Part shown: in pieces, positions 24,856-32,407 of the stretch | Layout of the letters: every line of letters starts with the position of its first letter | Position numbering within the stretch: the first letter of the stretch is position 1 | NCBI GenBank assembly: GCA_022361035.1 | Contig: JAKSBP010000170.1 | Location: forward strand, 1-33,872 | From: Clostridia bacterium | GTDB taxonomy: Bacteria > Bacillota > Clostridia > Peptostreptococcales > Caminicellaceae | Length of the DNA: 33,872 bases | Direction: 5' to 3' | Notes under the pieces: model-generated | What the model was told of the DNA's origin: nothing | Databases searched by the model: none | The model's input: only the letters and a program-made list of their open reading frames with translations | Position numbers and translations under genes: made by a program

Positions 24856-26745
24856 TTAAAATTTAATTGTAAATTCCATTATAACAGGCTTTTTCAAGGT
24901 TTTGCCGCTATATGATTTCACTTTATCTTCAATTTTTATGACGTATTTATTTCCAGCTATGTAGTTCTCCTCTGGATGATAAATCTTTATACTCATTCCA
25001 TCTCCTTGGAGCCCTACTTTAGTTTTAATCCTTGTACCCCTTGATTTGTCCTCTACATATATGTTCCTATTATTTACCGATTTAGAATCTAATTTTTCAT
25101 TAAACTCTATTATCCAATCTTTACTGGCTGAAACCTCCCTTTTTTCAGGTATTATCTTATATCCCTCATCCTTTATAGAAAGCCGATACTTTTTTTCAAC
25201 TAAAAGAGCATCATAATCATCTACTTCATCGTCATAATTCATATCCAGTGTTTCTAAATTCCTGTCTTCATCTATATTATCAATTATTATGGAAACATCC
25301 TTTAAATCAGTCTTACCATCATGATTTACATCGCTATCATTCATGGTCTTAGTCCAATTTATAGCCACCCACCCTAGACTTTCTTCTCTATCCTCCATCA
25401 AAGGCCTTACCTTATATCTCACATATCCATTATGGAGCTTAGGACCACAAATAGTTATAAACCCTACCCTAGGTGGTATAGTCTCAATCCTATTCCAATC
25501 ATCGTCCCTTAGCACCAGGCCACTATCTGCCATATTTATTATTATATCACCGTAGTCATAGGTTTTATATTCAGCTTTATGATAGGGTCTTGGTGTATGA
25601 AATAGACGATCTGCCTCCGGTAATCCAGCCCTAGGTAAATCATCCTCATCTATCCTTGTAATCCTCTGGTCAAACTGACTTAGGGCATAATCAATAACCT
25701 TATCCTGATAAGCCCTACGCTGGACCCATGATAGATGCTCATAGGGTATCATATTAGGATTGTTACTCTCGGACCATCCATTATATGCCCAAATTGCAAA
25801 ATACCAGTTTTCCAATACCCTAGGGTCTCCATTGCCTACTTTAGGTATTATTGGCTTAGTCCTAAATACGTAACTCCATTTGCTTAGTAATATATCGGCC
25901 CCAGCCATAACATTGTATCTTATATCGTATTTCAACTTCTTCTCATCGTATTGAGTGTGTATCCTAGGAGTTACCTGCATTACACCATAGCTTATACCAT
26001 CAAAGCTTTCAAGGGGCTGCCCGTTTTTAAACTGCTTTAGACCACTTTCGGTATAGGCTATAGATTTTAATACCACTGGGGGAATACCCTTCTCTAAGGC
26101 TACCTCCCCAATTATCTCTTCCATTTCACTCCTTTTAGGATTGTTATAATACTTATTGTGCCTTCTTTGGGACTCTACTTTATTATTTTTAACATTTAAT
26201 TCTTTTATATCCTTAGTATCCTCAGAGACCAGCTTGAATTCATCTCCATAATATAGGTATTCTTTGGCTACATATTCCCTTGGAGAGGCATTTGTATCCC
26301 TATCCCCATATTGGGGCATCTTTTCTATAATCCTACCTTCCTCTATACCTACAATTCCCCTATAGATACCCTCTCTTTTGAAAATCAACTTTATTTTTTC
26401 CTCTTTTATTTCATATATTCCATAATTTAATAAAGAACTAGTTCCCCCATCCTTCGTCACAACTATCACTTCTGAAATCCCGTCATCGGTTAAATCCTCA
26501 TATATAATCTCATATAGAAAACCTGAATAAAATATTTTATTCTTTCCTATACTTATCTCCTCTTCTTCTCTATCTACTTTTATTTCTCGTTCCTTTTTTC
26601 CATCCCCATCAATATCTATAAAATAATTTTCTATCTCCTGATATTTAGCTTTATATTCCCCTATTTCATCTCCAAAGGCATTACTTAAGCTAATTAATAC
26701 AATTAATATACTCAATACACAAATTACTTTCTTTTTGCAGTACAT
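24856..26745 (-). CDS. Modular lytic transglycosylase (SLT) with SH3-like, dockerin-like and SbsA-Ig-like parts
   Basis: This 629-residue exported peptidoglycan lytic transglycosylase has a signal peptide (1-25). A VCBS/FG-GAP-like beta domain covers about 35-175 (DIDGDGKKE, DLTDDGISEV). The SLT domain spans about 208-355 with catalytic Glu233 (AYTESGL) and SYGVMQVTP (252-260). A bacterial SH3-like part lies at 400-465. Two calcium-loop segments, DVNHDGKTDLKDVS (472-485) and DMNYDDEVDDYDA (501-513), have the form of a dockerin type I pair. An SbsA Ig-like module closes the protein (537-629, DWIIEFNEKLDSKSVNNRNI). GGGGGGA before the ATG and an extended -10 promoter support the start. The FG-GAP and dockerin names rest on motif shape. 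It likely remodels the wall for the surface proteins of this locus. Confidence 0.88.
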   Translation of the reverse strand: MYCKKKVICVLSILIVLISLSNAFGDEIGEYKAKYQEIENYFIDIDGDGKKEREIKVDREEEEISIGKNKIFYSGFLYEIIYEDLTDDGISEVIVVTKDGGTSSLLNYGIYEIKEEKIKLIFKREGIYRGIVGIEEGRIIEKMPQYGDRDTNASPREYVAKEYLYYGDEFKLVSEDTKDIKELNVKNNKVESQRRHNKYYNNPKRSEMEEIIGEVALEKGIPPVVLKSIAYTESGLKQFKNGQPLESFDGISYGVMQVTPRIHTQYDEKKLKYDIRYNVMAGADILLSKWSYVFRTKPIIPKVGNGDPRVLENWYFAIWAYNGWSESNNPNMIPYEHLSWVQRRAYQDKVIDYALSQFDQRITRIDEDDLPRAGLPEADRLFHTPRPYHKAEYKTYDYGDIIINMADSGLVLRDDDWNRIETIPPRVGFITICGPKLHNGYVRYKVRPLMEDREESLGWVAINWTKTMNDSDVNHDGKTDLKDVSIIIDNIDEDRNLETLDMNYDDEVDDYDALLVEKKYRLSIKDEGYKIIPEKREVSASKDWIIEFNEKLDSKSVNNRNIYVEDKSRGTRIKTKVGLQGDGMSIKIYHPEENYIAGNKYVIKIEDKVKSYSGKTLKKPVIMEFTIKF

Positions 26746-26783
26746 TGTCTAATCCCCCCATAGACTGTCATATTCATCATTTA

Positions 26784-26792
26784 ATTATATCA
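26784..26792 (-). promoter_or_regulatory. Extended -10 promoter for the transglycosylase gene
   Basis: The minus strand reads TGATATAAT, an extended -10 (TG-N-TATAAT), with no good -35. The start codon is about 39 nt downstream. It lies just after the terminator at 26811-26842. Confidence 0.5.
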
Positions 26793-26810
26793 CACCAATA
26801 TACTATATAG

Positions 26811-26842
26811 TAAAAAGTAGGAAGAAAAAATTTCTCCCTACT
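26811..26842 (-). terminator. Rho-independent terminator downstream of repeat copy B
   Basis: AGTAGG (26816-26821) pairs with CCTACT (26837-26842), extended inward by AGAAA/TTTCT. The T-run (TTTTT on the minus strand) follows at 26811-26815. It ends transcripts that include repeat B and possibly the upstream SLH gene. Confidence 0.75.
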
Positions 26843-26851
26843 CTTTTAATT

Positions 26852-26991
26852 GAGCAAACTGCATAATTACCACTTTAAAAGACTTACTGCTACATATAGT
26901 GTTAAAATCACAAGAGCCATACAACCGAAATATGCTCTATTCTAAATCTTTAAATTAAGGATGATATTCGCATATGCAATTCTGCCAAGTT
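26852..26991 (-). repeat. Dispersed intergenic repeat, copy B (candidate small RNA)
   Basis: This 140-nt stretch on the minus strand matches copy A (10617-10747). It begins 18 nt after the stop of the SLH gene and is followed 10 nt later by a clear intrinsic terminator. It is therefore transcribed either as the 3' UTR of that gene or as a separate small RNA. A conserved possible stem is GAGCAT with ATG(G)CTC around a ~13-nt loop, and a GU-tolerant AATTGC/GTAATT pairing links the ends. Confidence 0.65.
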
Positions 26992-27008
26992 AGAATTATA
27001 TAGTTTCC

Positions 27009-29846
27009 TCAATTATCAATCCACATATTATATATCTCATCGGTATCTTCATCGTATGAAAATTTCACAAAAGGCTCCTTGCCATTTAAGATATCCTTAA
27101 GGACTTCAGTTATATCCTTGTTTTTTTCAGAAGTCTCTATATAGCCATCCTTAAACACATAATCTATTTCAGGATTCTTGGAGAACATCACTTCCTCTCC
27201 GTCTATTTCAATGGTAAAACAGTCCTCCTTCTCCCTGTCAATGTCCCTTAGAATTCCTTTTCCAATCTTTTTAGCATCTTTACTATCCAAGAGTTCTACA
27301 GCCAATGCCATATTATCTTCCACATACATTGCCACCAGGTTAGATTTTTTCAAATCATTTAGGCCTACCTTTTCATCGCCTCTAAAGACCTGTGTTTCAT
27401 CGGAAATCCTATACCTTTCACCTTCAACAAATATTTTTTTACCACTTACAGAATCAAGCTCCCCGGAAACAAATTCCACTTCATCATCTTCAATCAACAT
27501 GAATTTGTTATCGGTATTTATACCATACAATACTACTCTTCCATTTAAAAACAAGTTCTCATAATCGTCATCTATAAGATGCTGAGTCTTAGATTCATGG
27601 ATGTTGCTCTGCACCTCTACATAGTACTTGTCACCCAATCTATATTGATTCAGTACATAGCCTGGTATTGTATCCTCCTGTATCCCCTCAATATTATCCC
27701 GAATTACTAACAGTTTTAATACATCATCCTCTTCTACGGCTATGACCTCAACATCTTCAAGAACCTTTTTATTCTTAAATTTATTCCATTTAAGGGCCTT
27801 TACCCTGTATCGATTACTGTTTGTATAGTCAAAATAAATAGTATCTAAATCTATGTTGACCTTTTTACCGTCTATAACTGCATAATCCTCTCCAAAATCG
27901 TCACCGGCTCTAATAGTCTTTATATTTTCATCTAGCCTTATTATGTCATCTTCAACGTTATCACTTAGGTTTTTAAGTTTCTTTGACTTTCCTATGGAGT
28001 ACTTAATTATACTGCCTACAGGTATATTATTCTCTTTCATTCTTTCATATTCATCTACTTCCTCAAAAGCATATACCCTCGATGAACCTGTTTTTATATA
28101 TATCTGGATTTCTCCCCTGGCACTATCTCCATACTGCCTAAATATTCCATATAGGTCTGAATTAGTTCTAAAATCTCCTTGAATATATACAACTTCATTT
28201 CTCCAGTTCCTATATACATCTACCTTTTCACTATAGAACTCACCTAATTTATTAATACCTGAAACAGTCTCATCCTTTTCTCTTGATACCTTTTTACCTT
28301 TATCATAGGAGTATGAAAACTCATCGGCAAAGTAATACTTCGTTTCCTGACCCGTAAGTAAGAAGGAAATCCTCTGACCATAACTTCCTCCAGATAACCT
28401 GGCAAGCTTACCATTGACACTTTCCCTCCATACATATATAAGCACTTCTTTACTTTCTTGTTCCTCACTTATATTTATAATATCCCCTACCAACAATTCA
28501 TTGAGGGTTATCTCTACTCTTTTATCCTCCTGCACTAGATATATTTTATATTCACTGGAAAAATCTTCTATTTCAATCTCTCTTTCATTTCCATCATTTG
28601 TATCTACCGCATAAAATGTTTCCGCTTCTGTATCTATAGATTTTATATATAGATTCTCCTCTTGCCAGGATATAAGATTAGCATAATCGAGCTCGTCATC
28701 ATCGTCCAAAATAAAGGTTCCAAAAACATCCTGGTCTAAATATTTCTCGAAATCCCTATTATTAATGGCTTCACCATTAATATATATATCACAATCCTTA
28801 GAGATTTCAATATATTCATCACTTGTTGATAACTTTATTTTTTTTATAGGCTTTTCATTATAATCGTTAGTTATTATTTCATTAATAAAAACCTTACTAT
28901 CATAGTCTCTTACATCATTATAGTCAATATAGAGTATCTTTTCATCCTCATTAATGTATATATCTCCATCAATTCCAACGTATAATTGAGAGCTAAATTC
29001 ATCCTTTAAAAAGAAATTCTCTATATCACCATCTTCATATTTATTATTTTTATAGTGAGTATCTTGGGTAAACTCAATATCTACATTAATATATTCACCG
29101 ACATTTTCTTTGTCAATAATTTTTACGTTCTCTAGCTTGTATAAATTTTGCCTATCTTCCAATAGGTTTGTGTTTGTTACGTAGTACCCTCTTCCATCGG
29201 GATAGCTTTTAATGATATCTACGTCCATGGCATTATTTATAAGCAAAGCCGCAATCCCTCTATTGATAGCAGCATCTTTATCCATTTCGATACTATCAAG
29301 AAGCCCCAGCTCAGCTGCTTTTAAAATATAATTATGAGGCCACTGTCCCTTTAAGAACTCATCCCTATATCCCAATGCCCTAAGAATTATAGTGACTGAC
29401 TCTGATAAGGTCACCTTTCCAAAGGGGTTAAATAAACCCTTATCATTTCCATTTACAATTCCTTGACTGGCTGCAAGATTTATATAGCCAACGGCCCATC
29501 CACTGGCTATTCCAATATCTCTAAAGGGAGATTGCTCTGAAGGTATAGCTGCTGCATCTCCCATTCCCAGCACATCTACCATAATCTTTGTAAATTCTTG
29601 CCTAGTCAACTGATCTTCAGGATAATATTTTCCATCCTCTTTTCCCTGGACAATTCCAAAGGCCATAAGTTTATTTACCGATGAATTTATCCTCTTATCC
29701 AGCTTGGCACTTAAAGAACCTGCATCATCCTTGAGTGTATTTGCAATACTGGTATTCACAGTATTATTAGCATAGGTATATGTATGCATAGATGTAACAA
29801 AAATAGCAATAATAATATAAAGAAGAATTTTTTCCTTAAAATTCAT
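27009..29846 (-). CDS. Large S-layer homology (SLH) domain surface protein
   Basis: At 945 residues this is one of the largest proteins here and is predicted to be a wall-anchored surface protein. A signal peptide spans 1-27 (LLYIIIAIFVTSMHTYTYA). Three SLH units follow: about 52-93 (NKLMAFGIVQGKEDGKYYP), 107-158 (FRDIGIASGWAVGYINLAAS, GIVNGNDKGLFNP) and 165-208 (KAAELGLLDSIE). The remainder is acidic and beta-rich, with many Asp/Glu-Tyr/Val strands and short IxxxxEEVxxI repeats like those in the SLH protein at 15577-17445, but less regular. It may be a main or minor S-layer subunit. Both SLH domains and signal peptide are N-terminal. It has its own promoter (29886-29915). Repeat copy B begins 18 nt past its stop. 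Confidence 0.9.
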   Translation of the reverse strand: MNFKEKILLYIIIAIFVTSMHTYTYANNTVNTSIANTLKDDAGSLSAKLDKRINSSVNKLMAFGIVQGKEDGKYYPEDQLTRQEFTKIMVDVLGMGDAAAIPSEQSPFRDIGIASGWAVGYINLAASQGIVNGNDKGLFNPFGKVTLSESVTIILRALGYRDEFLKGQWPHNYILKAAELGLLDSIEMDKDAAINRGIAALLINNAMDVDIIKSYPDGRGYYVTNTNLLEDRQNLYKLENVKIIDKENVGEYINVDIEFTQDTHYKNNKYEDGDIENFFLKDEFSSQLYVGIDGDIYINEDEKILYIDYNDVRDYDSKVFINEIITNDYNEKPIKKIKLSTSDEYIEISKDCDIYINGEAINNRDFEKYLDQDVFGTFILDDDDELDYANLISWQEENLYIKSIDTEAETFYAVDTNDGNEREIEIEDFSSEYKIYLVQEDKRVEITLNELLVGDIINISEEQESKEVLIYVWRESVNGKLARLSGGSYGQRISFLLTGQETKYYFADEFSYSYDKGKKVSREKDETVSGINKLGEFYSEKVDVYRNWRNEVVYIQGDFRTNSDLYGIFRQYGDSARGEIQIYIKTGSSRVYAFEEVDEYERMKENNIPVGSIIKYSIGKSKKLKNLSDNVEDDIIRLDENIKTIRAGDDFGEDYAVIDGKKVNIDLDTIYFDYTNSNRYRVKALKWNKFKNKKVLEDVEVIAVEEDDVLKLLVIRDNIEGIQEDTIPGYVLNQYRLGDKYYVEVQSNIHESKTQHLIDDDYENLFLNGRVVLYGINTDNKFMLIEDDEVEFVSGELDSVSGKKIFVEGERYRISDETQVFRGDEKVGLNDLKKSNLVAMYVEDNMALAVELLDSKDAKKIGKGILRDIDREKEDCFTIEIDGEEVMFSKNPEIDYVFKDGYIETSEKNKDITEVLKDILNGKEPFVKFSYDEDTDEIYNMWIDN

Positions 29847-29885
29847 CTGACTTCCCCCTAAACAATTATAAGATATATCTTAATT

Positions 29886-29915
29886 ATTATAATTTAATTA
29901 ACATGCAAAATGCAA
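29886..29915 (-). promoter_or_regulatory. Possible promoter for the large SLH gene
   Basis: TTGCAT (29910-29915) and TATAAT (29886-29891) are 18 nt apart on the minus strand. GGGGGA lies before the ATG at 29846. The -10 box is perfect. Confidence 0.5.
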
Positions 29916-30005
29916 GAAATTATTACTAATTCCTACATATTACCTAGTGTGAATTCATTTCATATATGATACCATACTTATAGATACTTCTATCCTTTAC
30001 GCCTT

Positions 30006-30034
30006 TAAGATAAAAAATTTTATATTTTATCTTA
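30006..30034. repeat. 10-bp inverted repeat between the SLH and recombinase genes
   Basis: TAAGATAAAA (30006-30015) and TTTTATCTTA (30025-30034) pair around 9 nt. It is AT-rich with no T-run, so its role is unclear. Confidence 0.35.
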
Positions 30035-30066
30035 TTTACTCTATTGAGGCTTAGTATATTTCATAT

Positions 30067-30081
30067 GAGAATATTATTCTC
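30067..30081. promoter_or_regulatory. 15-bp dyad, possible operator
   Basis: GAGAATATTATTCTC has 7-bp arms around one central base. It lies about 55 bp upstream of the -35 box of the recombinase promoter. The HTH protein encoded downstream could be its ligand (speculative). Confidence 0.35.
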
Positions 30082-30135
30082 AATTTGAATTATATAAAAG
30101 GAGAAAACTTTTTGTCGATTTCCAACATCAATATC

Positions 30136-30164
30136 TTGACATGTTGTGTTACAGGATTTATCAT
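30136..30164 (+). promoter_or_regulatory. Promoter of the recombinase-HTH gene pair
   Basis: TTGACA (30136-30141) and TATCAT (30159-30164) are spaced by 17 nt. The expected transcript has a leader of about 190 nt before the ATG at 30365. In that leader the TCCTT and AAGGA segments can form two mutually exclusive small hairpins, one followed by TTTTTT. Confidence 0.6.
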
Positions 30165-30364
30165 ACCATATCCTAAGGGTATATGTTAATGGTAATCCTT
30201 GGTATATTTATGTAAGGAAATCCTTTTTTGAATGAATTTTCTTATGTATATCTAATTGCTTACGGCTATGAGAATACATAAAATTTTAACTCTAAATTTA
30301 TATAAATGGGATTGAAGTTCTAAAAATCCTTAAAATCAATATTAGATGGGAAAGGAGATGGAAA

Positions 30365-31228
30365 ATGTTACTCCATATGGCTATAGAAAAATACAAACAG
30401 TACCTAATAACAATGGACAAAAGTACAGAAACTATAAAGGGTTACATGTCGGATTTATCCTCCTTTGAATATTTCCTTGAGAGAAAACATAACTGTCCCT
30501 TATATATAGATGAAATAGAAACTGTAGACATTGAAGATTATCTATATTGGCTAAAGGAGGAAAAAGCCTTAAAATCAGCTAGTAGAAGCAGAAATCTCTA
30601 TACACTTAGGTCTTTTTGGAAGTATACACATAATAAAGGATTGTGCGATAAAAATATAACTATTTCATTAGAGCCAATCAGATTACCCAAAAAAGAAAGG
30701 ACCTATTTATCAGTCCAGGAAACCGAAGAGTTCATTGAGGGAATAAGTCATCCATTGATTAGAGTAGTTGCCCAAACCCTATACTATACGGGAATGAGGA
30801 TTAGTGAATGTCTCAGTCTCAAGCTTAAGAATGTAGACCTTGAAGGAGAGATAATTCATGTAGTCAATGGAAAGGGGAAAAAGGATAGAAAGATACCTAT
30901 TAGCAAAAATCTCCTTCCAATATTTGAAGATTATTTGCACAGTCTACGTCCAAATGTAGATAATGATAATTTTTTTGCCACAGGCAAAACTGGTGGTTTA
31001 AGTGCTGCATATGTCAACCGAGTACTACAGGATACAGCCATAGAGCTTGGCTGGAAAAAACACGTTACTGCCCATATATTACGCCACAGCTTTGCCTCTA
31101 ATTTAATTAAAAATGGAGTAAATCTAGTACATGTGCAAAAGCTACTAGGTCACTCTAATTTAAAGGTAACTTCCGTATATACCCATGCAAATATAGATGA
31201 TTTAAGTAAATCCATCAATGTACTATAA
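30365..31228 (+). CDS. XerC/XerD-type tyrosine recombinase
   Basis: This site-specific recombinase cuts and rejoins DNA through a tyrosine. It has 287 residues. An N-terminal SAM-like core-binding domain covers about 5-95 (TIKGYMSDLSSFEYFLERKH). The catalytic domain is 110-287. All key residues are visible: Arg145 (YYTGMRISECL), a Lys in NGKGKKDRKIP, His237 and Arg240 (HILRHSFAS), His263 (LLGHSNLKVTS) and Tyr272 (VYTHAN). AGGAGATG before the ATG supports the start. It is followed closely by an HTH protein gene. There is no prophage or integrative element around it, so it is either a chromosomal recombinase or a phase-variation enzyme acting on nearby surface genes (speculation). It is not necessarily the dif-resolving XerC or XerD. 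Confidence 0.93.
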   Translation: MLLHMAIEKYKQYLITMDKSTETIKGYMSDLSSFEYFLERKHNCPLYIDEIETVDIEDYLYWLKEEKALKSASRSRNLYTLRSFWKYTHNKGLCDKNITISLEPIRLPKKERTYLSVQETEEFIEGISHPLIRVVAQTLYYTGMRISECLSLKLKNVDLEGEIIHVVNGKGKKDRKIPISKNLLPIFEDYLHSLRPNVDNDNFFATGKTGGLSAAYVNRVLQDTAIELGWKKHVTAHILRHSFASNLIKNGVNLVHVQKLLGHSNLKVTSVYTHANIDDLSKSINVL

Positions 31229-31251
31229 ACTAGGTGAAAGGTGTGAATTTT

Positions 31252-32169
31252 ATGTCTATGGAACCCCATAACAGTAATTATCATGATATAGAACTCTATG
31301 AAGATGAAAATACAAACTACTATGATGAAGAGTATCTGATTGAAGAAATGTCAAATGAAGAAGTTGCTGCTGCTTTACAAAATGGAAGAGCAACTGATTA
31401 TAATGATAAATATATATTAAAAAGATTAATGGAGGGAATGTCCAGGGAGGAATTAGCCCAGGAACTCGACCATAAGAGCTATAGAACATTGGATATGTAT
31501 ATGCGCCGACGTGGCTATAGGTGGGACGGAGACAAACAAATATACATATTAAAGCCCGATTCACCTACGATATCCACACCATCTCCAACCACTTCTAAGG
31601 TTCAGCGAATTTTAGCCCTATTTAAGGGTGGAATCGACCCTAGGGAAATAGCCAAAAGGGTTGGCATTAAGGATCATAGAACCATGGCAATGTATATGAA
31701 GTCTAAGGGCTATATATGGTCAAGTGACAAGCAAACCTATGTACTGCTAAAGGGTAAGATGTCCACAGAGGATAGTCAAGATAACGGAGATAAGGATGAA
31801 ATTAGATTAATTGAAGATAATTCCTTAGATAATAGATATGAAGTAGATGAAGGTATTGACTTTTCTAGAGAAAAATCATCAAAACTTCAAAGACTAGAAA
31901 GGCTTATACCTATGCTTGAAATGATAGACCGTAACAAGGATAAACTAATCCAGCTCCTTGCCATTAATGAAGGTGGAACTATTCCACGCTATGTTGTAGG
32001 CGGTGTAACCATAACAAAATCTCTATGTATGTCCCATCCCTTAGACGAATTAGTTAAGGAGTTTAGCAAGGAAAAGAATATCAGCCAAAAAGAAATTTTT
32101 GAGGTTGCTGTTATTGAGTTCTTAAAAAAATATGGTTATGATAATGAAATCAAAGCATTATTTGTATAA
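31252..32169 (+). CDS. Unrecognised protein with two tandem HTH-like repeats
   Basis: I do not recognise the family. The 305-residue protein has an acidic N-terminus (1-45, Asp/Glu/Tyr-rich). Two clearly duplicated units of about 50 residues follow at 52-101 and 115-166. Each reads hydrophobic helix, then REELAQELDHKSYRTLDMYM or REIAKRVGIKDHRTMAMYMK, then GY-x-W--DKQ-YxL. This pattern looks like helix-turn-helix with a short C-terminal beta-hairpin. An acidic linker (170-205) leads to a basic helical segment (208-245) and a last helical part (262-302, LDELVKEFSKEKNISQKEIF) like a ribbon-helix-helix tail. I prefer the ATG at 31252, preceded by AAAGGTG, over an in-frame GTG at 31234. It lies 23 nt after the recombinase stop, so it probably directs or regulates that enzyme. 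Confidence 0.75.
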   Translation: MSMEPHNSNYHDIELYEDENTNYYDEEYLIEEMSNEEVAAALQNGRATDYNDKYILKRLMEGMSREELAQELDHKSYRTLDMYMRRRGYRWDGDKQIYILKPDSPTISTPSPTTSKVQRILALFKGGIDPREIAKRVGIKDHRTMAMYMKSKGYIWSSDKQTYVLLKGKMSTEDSQDNGDKDEIRLIEDNSLDNRYEVDEGIDFSREKSSKLQRLERLIPMLEMIDRNKDKLIQLLAINEGGTIPRYVVGGVTITKSLCMSHPLDELVKEFSKEKNISQKEIFEVAVIEFLKKYGYDNEIKALFV

Positions 32170-32207
32170 TTGAAAAAATCATATTTAGGATTTAGCTGTA
32201 AATATAA

Positions 32208-32260
32208 AAACACTATGAAAATTTATTGAAATCTAATAAATCTTCATAGTGTTTATTTTA
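32208..32260. terminator. Bidirectional intrinsic terminator
   Basis: AAACACTATGAA (32208-32219) pairs exactly with TTCATAGTGTTT (32243-32254), with an inner AATTTATT/AATAAAT arm. T residues follow on the plus strand and TTTTT on the minus strand. It ends the recombinase-HTH unit and, from the other side, the LRR gene. Confidence 0.8.
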
Positions 32261-32407
32261 AGTTAATCTACAGATAAACAACATTAACATTCAAAATATA
32301 TTTCAAAGAAAATAATGAATGCTTCTACATTTTTAACTTGAAATTTATTAAAGCTTAAAGTTGTTTATATTCACAAAAAACTCTGATATTCCCTTGAGTC
32401 TAAACTT

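Noticed and set aside
30365..32169. Integrase end of a prophage or ICE
   Set aside because: No attachment-site repeats, relaxase, capsid, terminase or conjugation genes are visible, and there is no adjacent tRNA.
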